Shown here: piece by piece, positions 51,701 to 63,040 of the stretch
Numbering within the stretch: position 1 is the first letter of the stretch
Layout: every line of letters begins with the position of its first letter
Assembly (NCBI RefSeq): GCF_029227915.1
Contig: NC_079885.1
Coordinates: forward strand, 8,556,001 to 8,620,000
Direction: 5' to 3'
DNA: 64,000 nucleotides
Origin: Hydractinia symbiolongicarpus
Taxonomy: Eukaryota; Cnidaria; Hydrozoa; Anthoathecata; Hydractiniidae
Translations under genes and position numbers: made by a program
The notes under the pieces: generated by a model
Seen by the model: the letters and a program-made list of their open reading frames with translations, nothing else
Database searches by the model: none
Told to the model about the DNA's origin: nothing

Positions 51701-54700
51701 AGTATGGTTCTTGTAATGATAAGAATGTGGTATGCCCACACAGTCAAACCCTGCCTTCCTCTATGAGACAGTCACCTCTCTATCATGACTACTATTGATT
51801 CCACCATGCACTTTTTAGTACCCATGTTGCTGTGTAAGGCAGCCACCTCCTTATTAAGGCAGCCAATGCCAATTTTTACAGCACACAAAAAAATATCTTT
51901 ATATGACAGCCAAGTTCCAACAAAAATGTTTGCGTAAAGACATTGCATTTAAGCTTACCTCACGCGAAAAACAGTTTCGATATTTATACTAATTTAATGC
52001 ATGATATCATGTATTTGATATAAATGAGGTGCTGTCTTAAGGGTTTATCAAGGTATGTCGTGATGTAAATATATTTTCACCCACCAAGATTATGATTTTG
52101 GACATATTTACATAAGTATTAATACTTAGCTATCCTCATCATAATTCATACAAGCAATTGTTCTTCAGTATCTAACTGATGGTGTCATTTTTTAAATTTT
52201 TTTTAGAAAAAAGAAAGAAATTTACAGGCAATTTTTAAGCTCTTATGAAACAAACTTTTTCGTTCAAAACAACATATCTTATTTTTTACAAACAATTTTA
52301 GCAGTCCTACTAAAGTGGGTTCCAATGTCGATAAGCATTTATAACATGCGTAAAGTTTATCTACTTGTCTATGGCTTATTGTTACTGTACCAGAATTATT
52401 TCAATGTAGTGAAATGGAAGTCCACTGCTCAAGACAGCCAATGATTCAAAATTTAACTACAGCTGTTATACAAGGATTCTTTATATGACAGTTACTTTTT
52501 TCTTCTCCCCTGGGTGACCTTAAACACGTGTGGCTGTATGTAGTAGCTAATGAAAAATGCTCCAGGTATTTTATTATGGTTTCTAGCTGTCTATGGACCT
52601 GTTTGTCCGAGGGAATTTTATTGATTGGGGAGTTTATCCTTATTCAATAGCAACTGAACCAAGGCAGGGTGGCTAGGAATTTTCGAAAACAAAATTCTAG
52701 GTTGAATTAACAGCTGATTTGGGCTGCAACAATACAATATATATAGATAATGGTACATAAACAACAGGGTAAATGTGTCCAATCATAAGTCAGTAGTCCC
52801 CTTTATCATTAGAATCAGCATTCAGCAGAAGAAAAATAAAAAAAGTATCGATAGTAATTTTTTAGAAAAAAATTATATATTTAAAAATGGTCTATTTATC
52901 GAGGACGGTTTTAAATTTTCAAGGTTTTTCCAGATGCCAGCCACCCTGCAAGACAACTTGAAATTATTTCAAATCTTACCATTTTTATGGGTTGACAGAG
53001 CATTTACCTTAACCCTGGGCTTTTAGTTTTTGTGTTAAAATTAAAAACAACAGTGAAAGCTAAACTATTACTGTTCTTAACTTTTTCATATAAAAAATCA
53101 GAAATTGAAAAATGCGCAACTTAATTACGAACGATTTGACAGAATAAAGTTGCAGTAATTAGATGTGCTAAATAACTGAATTTTAAGTTCAGTAGACCAA
53201 ACTCTCTTTTTTTTACTCTCACTCACATTTTCATTCTGGCATTTAAAATCCTCAGATATCAATATCAGATCAGGGCAAAAGTAGTTCAAACTTGGTAGTA
53301 GTTTTTTATTTTCAAGCAAAATTAATTATAAAATAAAATTTTTATTGCACAGATAATTTATCTATAGTTTTCAGAAAATATACTTTTATATGAATATGAA
53401 ATATGAATAAAAATATGAGACAAATAAAATACAAATATATTATTAACAGGTATTATCTAAATGATAACATAGGTCAACAAAACATTCAAAACATAAAGTT
53501 GATTGGAAACATTTACCATTAGCATTGAAAACACAAATGTACTGAGAGAGACAACAAAAGAAAAAGCAGAATTAACCTCTTCATCTTTTGCAGTATTTTC
53601 ACCTTCATCTAACTCTTTCTTTTTCTTTTTCTTCTTTTTATTTTTCCTTTTCTTTGTTTTATTTTCATTAGATGCTGAAGTATTCTAAAAAACATTTGAA
53701 CATCGTAGCTTTTAATAATCATCAAATTAGTTATTTAACAAAACAGAGACTGTATAAGGACTTTTTTAGTATACCAGTAATGGTAGGAAAAAACTTATAA
53801 TCTTGAATTGACTTGGTTAATAAAAGTTAGAACTTATTTCAAAAATTTTTAATTAAAAACTAAGCTCTGTTATTGAGACATCTGGTTTGGATTCGTAGAT
53901 GTATTGTAGCCATGTTGCCAAATTTCAAAATTTCATTTTGCAAGACAAAATTAATTATGGAAAATTGAACATAATAGTAGCTGCTGAATCCTGAAACAAT
54001 CCCTGGCTGATACAGGAGTGAAAGTTTGGCAGAAGACGCAATTCTTTAAAGATCAAAGTGTTCTGGTGAAAAACTCTTGTATATTTGATCCACTGTGCTA
54101 TCAATCACAAACACTTTCTTTACAAAAACTGTACAGTAATCTTTATTTCTGGAGGTAACAATACACAAATTGACTATATTCTTGCTCAAAAATCTAGTTT
54201 AAAATTCACAAAAAAAGGAGTGTGTCACTCAACATCGACTTGTGGTACGTGTCTTTGATTTCCCTGAAAAACCTGTAAAAATTCTTGAGCTGCTCCATAG
54301 ATTAATGTATGGAAATTGAAAAAAGAGCCCGTGAGGAAAAGGTTCCTTAATAATTTTGTTAATTCATATGACCAAAGAAGATGTTGAAAACACATGGAAG
54401 GATATAAAGGATGCATAGTTGAACTCGCTGCTGGTACAGTTATTATTACAACAACTAAAAATTAAAGAAAATGTTAGAAACGGAGTGTGTTATATGTTAC
54501 TTTTCTGTTAATAAGCTTCATTTACTGATAAGAATCTTGTTGGTTTCTGCTTTATCCTTTTTTGACAACATGATGTTTTTAAAGTTCCTCTACTAAGGCA
54601 ATTCCAATTTAATTAGTTGTTTCAAGGGCGAAGCAGATAGTAACTTACGGTCGGAATATTCAAAGTCTTTCGCAGCGTTAAAATCATTTTTTTTTAATTC

Positions 54701-57336
54701 ATACAATGGAGGGTGTTACGACAAGCGTATTCTATCTTGTTTTAATTATTTTTCCTAAATAGTATCGACCAAACTCTTGCTGTATTACAGTTTAGCTAGC
54801 GTAATTTTAAACATATGTATTAATCATAACAATGGAGGATGTTATGACAATAACCTGTCTTGTTTTTCACTTGTATTTTAACTATTTTAGCGAAAGTAGC
54901 TAATTTTTGTTATAAATCACAAAAATTTAAACTTCTGTTTAACCACGTAACTATTTTTGTGATTACAAAATTTGCGCACGGCGCATTTTAGTTTTATTGC
55001 AACAAATTACCATGAACAAAGAATCAACTTCCAGTGGCCGTACCAATGGTGCTCCTAAAGTAACGTTATTGATTCACCTTGTTTAGTATAATTGTAGATG
55101 GACATTCAACCAACAAAGAATAACAACATTGATATCTTCTATGCTCATTATATTTTCACGAAATGTTTTTTTTCATGATTTTTTCTTTAAAACATTTTTG
55201 CTTGATACTATTTATATTATTATATTATTCGGGCCCATAGAACAACTAATTAAATTGGAGTCGCCTAATGTTTATTTTTGTTATAAAAACTCACATATTT
55301 TTGAATGCACATTTGATGTACAGATTTTAGGCTTTTTGATTGGCTAAAAACCTTTCGATTAATTGAAAAAGTTGAACCGGTCTGACTTTTTAAAAATCGA
55401 ATTCAATAAGTCTGAACATGCCAAAAGCATACAATTTTTACATGATACACAATCCAATTAATCGAATTCGACTAATCGAATTTGATTAATCCGATCGTGT
55501 ATCACCGCCTCAAAATCACATCACAATGAGAAACAAGTAAATTATTGTGAATTTCAGGACAATCCAGCACAAAAACCAAATGCCAGGACACCATGTAAAG
55601 ATACATATACTATAAAACTTGCAGAAAGTAGATTTACCTCTTCGTCTGCAAATTCAACTTCATCTTCCTTTTCAATTTCGTCAGCTACTTCATCCTCCAT
55701 TTCTTCAGACGCTAACTGAAACAAACATTTTGACTAATTTTAATCAATTAATTCTGTATCAAGTATTATATGAGCAAAATAAGGGTTTAAAAATTATAAA
55801 TTTTGGTACACATTTTTTCAAGCAACTTGTGTTTCACAGAATGAGTTATCTCACAAATGAAAAGGAATAATAAAAGATGAAATTTCTAAATAAATTTGAC
55901 TAAAGCATGTGTATGCAGGCTGTTAAATCCGACCTTAGCTATCGCGAATCCAATTGGATTCTCGCAACTACTTCGTGAATCCACCAAATCTAGTTGGATT
56001 CTCGTGATTCTTACCTTCCGTGAATCCAATTTAGATTATCATAAATTCAATACACGAATCCAATTTTTATAGTTTCTTTCTCTAGTATAATTGTGATACT
56101 AGTTGATAAGGCCCGTGGAGAAATCCACTTAGGCAGAGGACAATGGAAAAAAAGGTTGTTTGTTTTAGATTTTTTGCTGACATCAGCAGTGCAGATACAA
56201 AAAAAAAAACATTACCTATATTTAGTTTATTCGTTGCCTGTAATGTGTAGAGGTTGAAACGCTGATCAAAATAATGTATAGGATAATATGTTTTTGACAA
56301 GCGCCTAAGGAGATAATAAATTTTAAAAAATTTTGCTGACATCAGCAAAGACCCATCAAAACATATAAAAAATATTTGGTAAAAATTTTTATACATGTTG
56401 CCCTCATCGTATAGATCTTGAAATGCTGATCAAGAAAACGGAATCGGGGACCCAGGTTTAGGAAAATTACCCAAAATTGGTCCTAGGTGGTCCCTAGTTA
56501 CTTACACGGTGAAAAAACATTGACATCACCACCTCATTTCCAAGTTATTTAGCCTCAAGGTTTTAAGTGCACTGTAACGGCTTCATTAATTTAATATAGG
56601 ATATTGACGTTAAAGTAGTGTTATTGACGTCGCCCCGTAACATCAGAAAAGTTAACATATTAGACATGCATTTTTCTGTTACTTCAGAGAAAAATAAGCA
56701 TATCAACTTTGCCTGTCACAGAAACACGGAACTGGCGTATTATTATTACTAGCCCATTTGATGTGATGAAATAAGAACTATTTTTAAAACTTTTTAAGGA
56801 CTTTGTCAGGGAATATGTGTTAGAAAATAGCACATTTATTAAAAAAATGAAAAAAATAAAAGATGTATGGCTGCACAACGGTGGCTGTGGCGAAAAGTAA
56901 AATGTAAAAAGTAGATAAAAGTGTAAAAATTGTTGCGTTCTAGTGGCTTTTGTATTTTTAAAACATTGTATATATTTGTTGTAATTTTTTAAAATTGCTA
57001 AAACAAGGGCAGTATATCAGTAATCCTAAGTTTACCTTTTTTTTGTAACTGATAGCACTTCAACGAATGTTACAACTAATTTAAATTAAGTTGCTTAACT
57101 GTGGAATTTTGTAAATGCTGCTAAGTTTTTACTAAATAAAAATAAAAAGAGTTCTGAAAAAAAGGAGTTCCAAAACAAGAACATACCACATCATATAAAT
57201 TCTCAAATTTAGGTTTATTCTTTTTCTTTTTTACAACTTTCTGTGGAACTTCTTCCTCAGATTCCTCAAGATCATTCTTTTTATTCTGTTCAAATTGTTG
57301 TTGTTCTTGTAGTCGACGCAATGCTCGAGATGACAT
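39712..57336 (-). CDS. TCF25: TCF25/NULP1 (Rqc1 homologue), 22 coding exons
   Basis: Homologue of yeast Rqc1, part of the ribosome quality control complex with Ltn1 and NEMF/Rqc2. Exons in gene order: 57187-57336, 55638-55715, 53577-53684, 51543-51621, 50964-51024, 50312-50377, 50039-50077, 49921-49964, 49492-49525, 48829-48934, 48372-48471, 47857-47950, 47594-47643, 47429-47471, 46562-46760, 44891-45168, 43478-43536, 42734-42765, 41887-41966, 41361-41433, 40534-40700, 39712-39775; 2004 nt, 667 aa (human 676). It starts MSSRALRRLQ, like the family MSRRALRRLR. An acidic stretch (51-76) and a lysine-rich stretch (77-112) precede the Tcf25 domain: ILYVDPRNLSTDNEMKRKFG, FTFEHQEAYRKIQFL, PYHIDSMLQLSEICKMNEDY, SFHTLFNITQGICRLEYKRA, LPNFAFSYAMAKFY, DPLPPSDSI. 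All introns are GT-AG; the donor after exon 3 is GTTAAT. An acceptor-like TTTTAG 17 bases before the ATG suggests a 5' UTR intron. Confidence 0.96.
40338..40377 (+). promoter_or_regulatory. CCAAT and TATA-like motifs before a candidate exon
   Basis: CCAAT at 40338-40342 and TATATAT at 40371-40377 lie 80 and 47 bases upstream of the plus-strand ATG at 40418. Spacing and order fit a Pol II core promoter. Short AT motifs are common here, so the weight comes from the combination with the exon that follows. Confidence 0.35.
40418..40476 (+). CDS. Candidate first coding exon of a nested gene
   Basis: In the last intron of TCF25, on the opposite strand, an ATG in strong context (A at -3, G at +4) opens MATIIETLKHKCNTCEAEI and runs into a consensus donor, CCC|GTAAGT, after 59 bases. 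A CxxC pair is visible. Motifs resembling CCAAT and TATA precede it. I could not identify the protein or find a convincing second exon on the plus strand, so it could be the start of a nested gene whose remaining exons lie in later introns, or chance. Confidence 0.35.
42230..42349. repeat. Compound inverted repeat (GTGACGTTTCGGGA)
   Basis: GTAGGTGACGCTTCGGGA (42256-42273) pairs with TCCCGAAACGTCACCTAC (42297-42314) with one mismatch. GGTGACGTTTCGGGA also occurs as a direct copy at 42241-42255. An outer pair, GGAAAGTTTAT / ATAAACTTTCC, closes the structure. It lies in a TCF25 intron. Confidence 0.8.
44264..44312. repeat. Perfect 21-bp stem hairpin
   Basis: The arms at 44264-44284 and 44292-44312 are exact reverse complements (core GATATCTCCCTATTCCTAT) around a 7-nt loop. 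TCF25 intron. Confidence 0.9.
45169..46561. other. TCF25 intron, no features
   Basis: About 1.4 kb of AT-rich intron between exons 15 and 16. I see no repeats or coding segments in it. Confidence 0.4.
51622..53576. other. TCF25 intron 3, no features
   Basis: About 2 kb of intron. A stretch near 51730-52500 is rich in short ACAGTCA / GACAGCCA-type motifs and may be an old repeat, but I could not define its ends. No supported gene. Confidence 0.4.
54597..55265. mobile_element. Harbinger-like non-autonomous element, short copy
   Basis: Relative of the 16989-18525 element in the same orientation. The ends are GGCAATTCCAATTTAATTAG and AATTGGAGTCGCC, and both sides are flanked by TAA (54594-54596 and 55266-55268). 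It keeps both ends and several internal blocks but is less than half as long, so it looks internally deleted. It lies in TCF25 intron 2. Confidence 0.8.
55920..56070. repeat. Irregular GAATCCAATTGGATTC repeats
   Basis: Several imperfect copies of GAATCCAA(T/C) and its reverse complement TTGGATTC within 150 bp. The array is partly palindromic. TCF25 intron 1. Confidence 0.6.
56095..56660 (-). repeat. Dispersed ~600-bp repeat, copy 2 (inverted relative to 21375-21990)
   Basis: Reverse-complement relative of the DDX27 intron 2 copy. It includes GAAATCCACTTAGGC near its left end, two TGCTGACATCAGCA-type palindromes and CATTAATTTAATATAGGATATT near its right end. The copies have diverged moderately. 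Confidence 0.8.
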
Positions 57337-58447
57337 TATCTTATTAATAGTACTAAAATGAAAAATAAATTATAAAACTGCCACCAGAAAACAAAAGAGT
57401 GCTGTTTAAATGTTTACATTTACTCAAAGTTAACAATGTGAAGTACATGACATTATAAACAATTTAAATTCAAATTAAATACAAAAAGGTGCAGACGTGT
57501 GCATTCACACACAATAAGTAATTTAGCACGAGTTTTAGCCTTAATTAGGGAGGACTTTTGAACATGTATTAATAACAACAATTTATATACTAAAATTCTT
57601 TTTGTTTAGAACATTTTTTAATTCTTCTTTTTTATTGTCATCATCTGATATCATATATTTCTTGTTTCTAAACCTCTTATATCTTCGGTCTGAAAATTTT
57701 GGGGTACTTTCATTACTGACGCATGTTTTGAGTGTCTGTTTTGGGACTAAAGATTTTTTTTGCCCTTATAATATTAGAAGTCAAAAATTTCCATGGAGTA
57801 AGGCAATTTAAAATAAAATGAAATTACTCTCATTTATATTTGAACATAAAAATAATCAAATAAGGTCGCAACGTTCCTTACTTGTCATCTTGTAATTGCT
57901 TTTGTCTTAGAGGTCACTGAGTTATTGGGTCCATTATAGGAAAGAGGGAGTTGTATTATTTTAAAATAAATGTTATTATTAAGAATATTAAAAATTAACA
58001 AGAAAGTGCTATGGGTCATTCCATGCCAAAAAAACCAAAATTAAGGGAGTTTCCATGTCGACCATCTCAAATTTTCTTAAACTTTTTACCACAGTTTATA
58101 TTGATAAGTTATGAAAATTCTGATAATTATAATTTCCTAGCCAAGCGGTTCCCAGGATATGACCTTTAGAAATTTTCCCTATTTTGATTAACAGAATCCT
58201 ATGTTTCCAACATGCCAAAATTTTATGTACGGACACCCAACATATCTGGAAGTCTCTAATTTCATAGTATTCGATCCATATTACTTAAAGAAATCAAAAC
58301 AGATATCAGAAAATTCTCAGAATTTCGTTATTTTGGATCGGAAGATCCTCAAAAACGCTTTTAGGTTTTCTTAGTATTTAATGCCCCGGTAACCAAAAAT
58401 ATCAAAGTAAGACATGGTCTATACTTATTCTTTCTTTTAAAACATAT

Positions 58448-58485
58448 ACGCTTGGAAAAAATGATGGGTCATTTTTTCCAAGCGT
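58448..58485. repeat. Perfect 17-bp stem hairpin
   Basis: ACGCTTGGAAAAAATGA, a TGGG loop and the exact reverse complement. Intergenic. Confidence 0.9.
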
Positions 58486-58631
58486 AATCATTTTATTTTG
58501 ATCAAGCTATGAACTACTGCCCAACCAAAATTTTCTAAATTTTCACAAAATATGAGGCTTAAAAAAGCCACACAGGAAATGCTTTGAAAATTTCAGCAGA
58601 TAATCTTTAAAGTATCAATAGGCGGTAGAGA

Positions 58632-58662
58632 AGGGGGAGGGGGAGGGGGAGGCGGAGGTGGT
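58632..58662 (+). repeat. GGGGGA-repeat G-rich tract
   Basis: Three runs of GGGGGA followed by GGCGG and GGTGG. It could form a G-quadruplex. It is conspicuous in AT-rich surroundings. Confidence 0.75.
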
Positions 58663-59739
58663 CGGAATCTGCCAAGGTTTTTGTAATAACTTTCATATTT
58701 ATACTCCCATGCTAAAATTTCAGTTTCCATACGTCTTAGATATTGGCCAATGCTTAAAACTATATACCTTAATAAATTTCTATGGAAATCCTTTGGGAAA
58801 ATCTAATAACTTTTGTTAGGAATAACATTATACCTTGAAACTCACAACACCACTTTATTTTATCACTGTAAAGTTTGGACACATGCTTTACCCGTTTTAT
58901 CAGATTTTACCCCGAGGAATTCGGAATATTCAGCACAAGTTTGCCAACATAAAGCAGGAAAATTACATGTCATCATGTAGGTGAGAGCATAGGACATGCA
59001 GACTAAGTTCTGTAGGCACAAAATGTAAACAACAACAGGCAACATAAGTCAAATTAAACTATACAAACTAAACCATTTATTAGCTAAAAAGCAAAATATA
59101 TTTCTTTAAAATTGCTGAATAAATCCAAGGAAGAATATTAAGCTCGCAGAGAATCAGGAGTTAAAATATATACTATATTTCGTATTTCAGTGGGAGGCAA
59201 AAAGTGATTTGTACATCAGGAATCTTTTCATTTAGGTATCCCAAAGCTCTGCTACAAAACAGTCACTGCTCTGGCCGCCATATTTTTTTGTCGACGCTAA
59301 GACGATATACGAGCGGTAGGAGCAACATTGTCCACTTTGCTCAGCTGGTACATATATTCATTCCCCCCGGCATCCATGCCTCGTTAAGCAACAACTCCAT
59401 TTAGCACCGGGGGCTAAATGGTCCCGACACACGACGTACAACATAATTAGCACCCCTTCATACTTTATCGACATAAAAAGTCCGACAGACGTTTATTTGG
59501 GGTTCTCCAACAAAATATGGACCCGACGGGTGAACACTCATTATCCGACATCCTCTCTATATAACAAATACATATTTTTCTGTCACTAATCCATAACCAA
59601 CGTAATATCGTATAATACTGCATAATACCTTCATAATCCAAAAAAATACATATTTTTGTTTACCGATAGGTATAGAACAATACCGCCTGTTAAGTGCATA
59701 GCTTCTTAGCTTCTTGTATCATTTGCAAAGGAGTACTTT

Positions 59740-60080
59740 TCCAGAATATGGTTTCTATTGATGTATGGATGTGTATCCAACATCAATACTTGGTCACAGC
59801 GTAAAGTCTTCATATTGATTTGTCTGCTTTAGCACTTTTGATGCTTCATTTCGCAGGAGGGTATTTGTCCAAATTATAGTGTCACTTTGTGTATGAATAT
59901 GCATCCAACATCAGTGTTTTTTTGTTTTACATTGTGAAGTATTCCCTTTGATTGGTCTGCTGTAGGACTTTTGATGTGTCGTTTTGCGGGAAAGTATTTA
60001 GCCATAATATTATTTCTATTTGTGTAGGGATGTGTACCCAACCTCAATGGTTGTTTATTTTACAGTGTAAGCCATAGTGT
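59740..60080. repeat. ~120-bp tandem repeat, about three copies
   Basis: Successive units share ATGTGTATCCAACATCAAT, then a TTTACAGTGTAAAG-like segment, then GGTCTGCTGTAGGACTTTTGATG and a TTTCGCAGGA / TTTTGCGGGA step. The third unit is partial. It lies just left of the Polinton-like genes and could be part of that element's terminal region. Confidence 0.75.
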
Positions 60081-60873
60081 TTATTTTAGACCATGCAGAA
60101 AGGTAAATTTGAGAATTCCAAAAATTAGTTTTCTAATTGAAATTTTCCCACTTGATGCATAAAAAATGTGGATATGTACTCCAAACTTTCAAGAGCTTCC
60201 TTGGATTAGATATTCCAATATCGCGATAATTGCTATTTTATCTACTGCAGATTTGTATTCAAGGCGTTCTTTTTAATGGATTATTCCATTGAAATATGAC
60301 GTTTTATTTTAAACAAAAAAGCCTCTACGAAGACACCATTTAAACTGCGCAACAATCCTTCGAATAATCACGAATTTGAAATGGATTACTGAAAAAATAA
60401 TTTACAGAGCAAACATGAAATTAGATATTCCACACGATGTTGTCCAAATTACACCCAGAATAGGAGATAGATTTTTAGCAACATGATCAGTTCCCTTTAC
60501 AAACTAAGTCAAATTAAATATAACATTTATGCAACTTTTTAATAGGAACAAAATAAACTAAAGCAGTTTAAGGAGCACTGTGAATGACTAATTCCATTAA
60601 CACTAATTCCACAACTTCGTTATTTTGACAACTTCTGTCCTGAGATGTTCAGTTTTTATTTTGCTATAGAAGATGCCTCAGTATGTCATTTTTGCCAAAT
60701 TCCGTCTTTGAGACACTTTGAAAACGCCACCGAGAAACGAATTCCATAACTAAGAGCGTTCAAGGTTGAAAGAATTCCAATAAAAAATTAGCAACCTCAG
60801 TTGTAATCTTACAATGGTATCTAATTTGAGTAGATGTTTTCTGATCGATGATTTGAGGGTGTGTAAAAATCTT

Positions 60874-61170
60874 TCAATTGCGGGCCTTCTTGTCCAAGGC
60901 GATATAGTATTGGTACATGTCGTCATTAAGCTCATTTAGGCTTTTACCGGCCTTTATCTGCATCTTCCGTTGTTCGGCGAACCAATCCAATTTAGCCTGT
61001 CGGTCTTGCATCCATTTTGCCTGAGCTGCTTGCAATATTTCCATGGGTTCATCGTGCCTCTTTCGTTCGGCCTCGCCGGGTCCTGCAAGCTTAGAAAATA
61101 AGATGTTAGTCCCGGAAAAAGCTAGGGCGTTTGTTGCAGCACCTCCTACGATAACAGCTGCTGTTGTCAT
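60874..61170 (-). CDS. Small Polinton-associated protein, unknown function
   Basis: 98 codons starting MTTAAVIVGG. I chose this ATG because the nuclease-like reading frame upstream ends one base before it (TAA, 61172-61174), a compact viral-style junction; an upstream extension of the frame would overlap that gene. The N-terminal 25 residues are Ala/Gly-rich and hydrophobic and could insert in a membrane. The rest is charged and helical, with a Glu/Arg/Gln-rich middle. I recall similar small proteins in cnidarian and fish Polinton-like elements, but no function is assigned. It has no stop or frameshift. Confidence 0.6.
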   Translation of the reverse strand: MTTAAVIVGGAATNALAFSGTNILFSKLAGPGEAERKRHDEPMEILQAAQAKWMQDRQAKLDWFAEQRKMQIKAGKSLNELNDDMYQYYIALDKKARN

Positions 61171-61171
61171 T

Positions 61172-61751
61172 TTATTCTGTAATATATTGGTTGCCTTTTG
61201 AAATGTTGTTCTGACTTGACCACATGCATGGAGTGTTTGTGTAGTGCAATCTACCAGCAACTACATCAAGCGATGGAGCATCCCCATTTTCCTTATATTG
61301 AATTGGGACCTTGTGATCGATATGCCACTCTCCATAATTGTCCCATTATACCAGAGATACTCCTGAGAACTGTGCTCTTTGTTTCGCTTTATGGCCTTGT
61401 GGGTTCGATATCGTACAACATCAGTGATATGTCCAGCAGGGTCGCAAATAGGGCATATTGCTCTCCTCACCTCACGAGAGCAAATCTGACTACCCTTGCA
61501 TTCTTTACAGCGAGATCTTATCCTTTCACAAGGGCAAATCTGACTGCCCTTGCTATCTTTGCAAGTGGATTTCACCCTCTGATGGTGGCATATTTAACTC
61601 CCTCCACAGTCCTTACACTCTGATCTTCGCCTACCATGAGGGCATTTGTTCCGTTCCCGTGACGCCTTCTTTTTATCCAGGCATTTGATGCATGTCTTTG
61701 TAGTTCTAGCAAAAGACTCTTGTTACATTTTGAACAGCTCTTGTTTTCCAT
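61172..61751 (-). pseudogene. Zinc-ribbon repeat HNH endonuclease, broken
   Basis: The N-terminal half is a row of short Cys-rich units (pattern CxxCxGSxICxHxxxRSxC), and the C-terminal part has an HNH core with WHIDHK. This architecture is known from giant-virus, algal and mobile-element HNH proteins. Breaks: the frame starting at ATG 61749-61751 must shift between about 61700 and 61650 to reach the Cys repeats; a TAA at 61594-61596 interrupts them; after the CDPAGH segment (near 61430) the frame shifts again near 61355, where about 20 residues normally found before the HNH core also seem to be missing. Several repeat Cys/His positions are replaced. The coding frame ends at 61172, next to the small downstream gene. 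Nuclease activity from this copy is unlikely. Confidence 0.7.
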
Positions 61752-61799
61752 ATTGACTCGTTTTTGCCCTTGGAGGACAAACACGAATTGTGGTCATCT

Positions 61800-63040
61800 A
61801 AGATGTTCAGCTGCGCGTCTTGAAGCAAGTACACATAGCACCTAAAATCACCGGTTCCGTCAGCCTTCTTTGTCATGAAAAGGGTAATGCCATCACTTAG
61901 ACGTTGTAAGGACCTTCCAGATCAATGTAGGGTATGGTCAAGGCTTGCTCAGAAATCGATAAACAGCGCATACCTCTCGTTGAAGAATTGCCCAATCGTT
62001 ACCGAGGAGTCATGACTGGCGATTAAATTGACGATCTGTTTGAGGTGGTCTTTGGGTAACATGGCATGGCTGTACAGTTCATTGGGCTCTCCCTCAATAG
62101 TGACGCTAATCTTTTCAATTTTTAAATTGTAAAAGACCTCGTTGACACCGATATAAGCCTTCACTTTCCCGGGATCTACAAATAGTAGCAAGACACCCTT
62201 CAAGGACTTGGCAGGAGTGTAAATCTGAAGGTTGTAATTGGTATCGGCCTTTTTCATGGTCACCACCTTGCTCCTCAGGATCCTTTCGTAGGGTAACACG
62301 AGACGACTATACCTTGTTATCATGGCACTTGCCAGGCCTTCATGACTCACTTTGTCAAACTATGGCTTGATTTTGTAGGCCGCATCCGCTACCACGGCCG
62401 CCGTACTTCAGGAGGCTGCCATACCCACATCTTTGATGACGTCGCTATGCCGTGCGAAATGTAGGACAAACTGGAATCTGTCATATAAAGCCGCTGGATA
62501 AAAAGGTAGGTCTCCAGTGAGTTCGAACATCTTACCGAGGGGTATACAGAACGTGTTACCATAGGCTGCAACAATAGCCTTCTCCTCATCTGTCCCAGTA
62601 TGGTTCGTAGCTTTGACTTGCAGGGCCCGGATGGTCCCGTCTTTGGGGTTGATACCTTCAAGAATGAGATTGTTGTCCCTGTCAACGTTTGGTAGCCAGA
62701 GGTATTTGTAGACTGCGAAGGTGTTGAAGTTAGATATGTTCTGAACCTCGTTGCCGTTCAAAGTAATGCGTAGGTCCCGCACCAGACTTTTGCCAATATT
62801 TGACACGATCGTACGTTTCGTATTGGAAGTCGTTTTTTCCAAATCAAATAGGAGTTTGATGGACCCTGCAAAAATAACCCCGTCCTGTTGCATGTTGGGA
62901 ATATCCACGTACAAGTCCTCATTTTGATTGATTGTAGAGGGTATGTTAGATATCTGAACCCGTTGCTTTCTACCCTTGATACCGGAGAGCTGCTTCGTTT
63001 CTGCATACGGGTCCAAGGTCGTTCTAACTACGTTACTCAT
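61800..63040 (-). pseudogene. Capsid-like (major capsid, Maverick type) gene with in-frame stops
   Basis: It starts with ATG at 63038-63040 (MSNVVRTTLDP) and stays in one frame for about 410 codons, but four stop codons interrupt it: TGA 62408-62410, TAG 62360-62362, TGA 61949-61951 and TGA 61922-61924. Coding character continues across each, with recognisable C-terminal sequence down to about 61800. The N-terminal part contains LRITLNGNEVQNISNFN and a beta-rich pattern, as in jelly-roll capsid proteins of Polinton/Maverick elements (the 'F54H12.2-like' proteins of animals). The first and third stops could have come from single C-to-T changes. The start lies 29 bp from the start of the divergent plus-strand gene. 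Assignment as major rather than minor capsid protein is inferred. Confidence 0.7.

Larger units (their letters stand above)
57337..60873. other. Intergenic region upstream of TCF25
   Basis: It contains a hairpin (58448-58485), a G-rich tract (58632-58662), a less AT-rich patch near 59260-59560 and a tandem repeat (59740-60080). On the minus strand near 59290 there is an AAATATGGCGGCC motif, the kind found at transcription start sites; with the acceptor-like site before the TCF25 ATG it may mark a distal TCF25 promoter. No supported gene. Confidence 0.45.

Noticed and set aside
57560-57780. Minus-strand open frame of about 60 codons, Lys/Asp-rich, ending near 57585
   Set aside because: It has no start codon, no clear splice partner and no recognisable family. 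The composition is what AT-rich sequence gives by chance.
59260-59560. Less AT-rich patch as the terminal repeat of the Polinton-like element
   Set aside because: No inverted partner is visible in the window, so the end of the element cannot be placed there.
61198-61623. 141-codon plus-strand open frame
   Set aside because: It is the complement of the HNH/zinc-ribbon gene; the minus strand carries the Cys repeats and HNH core.
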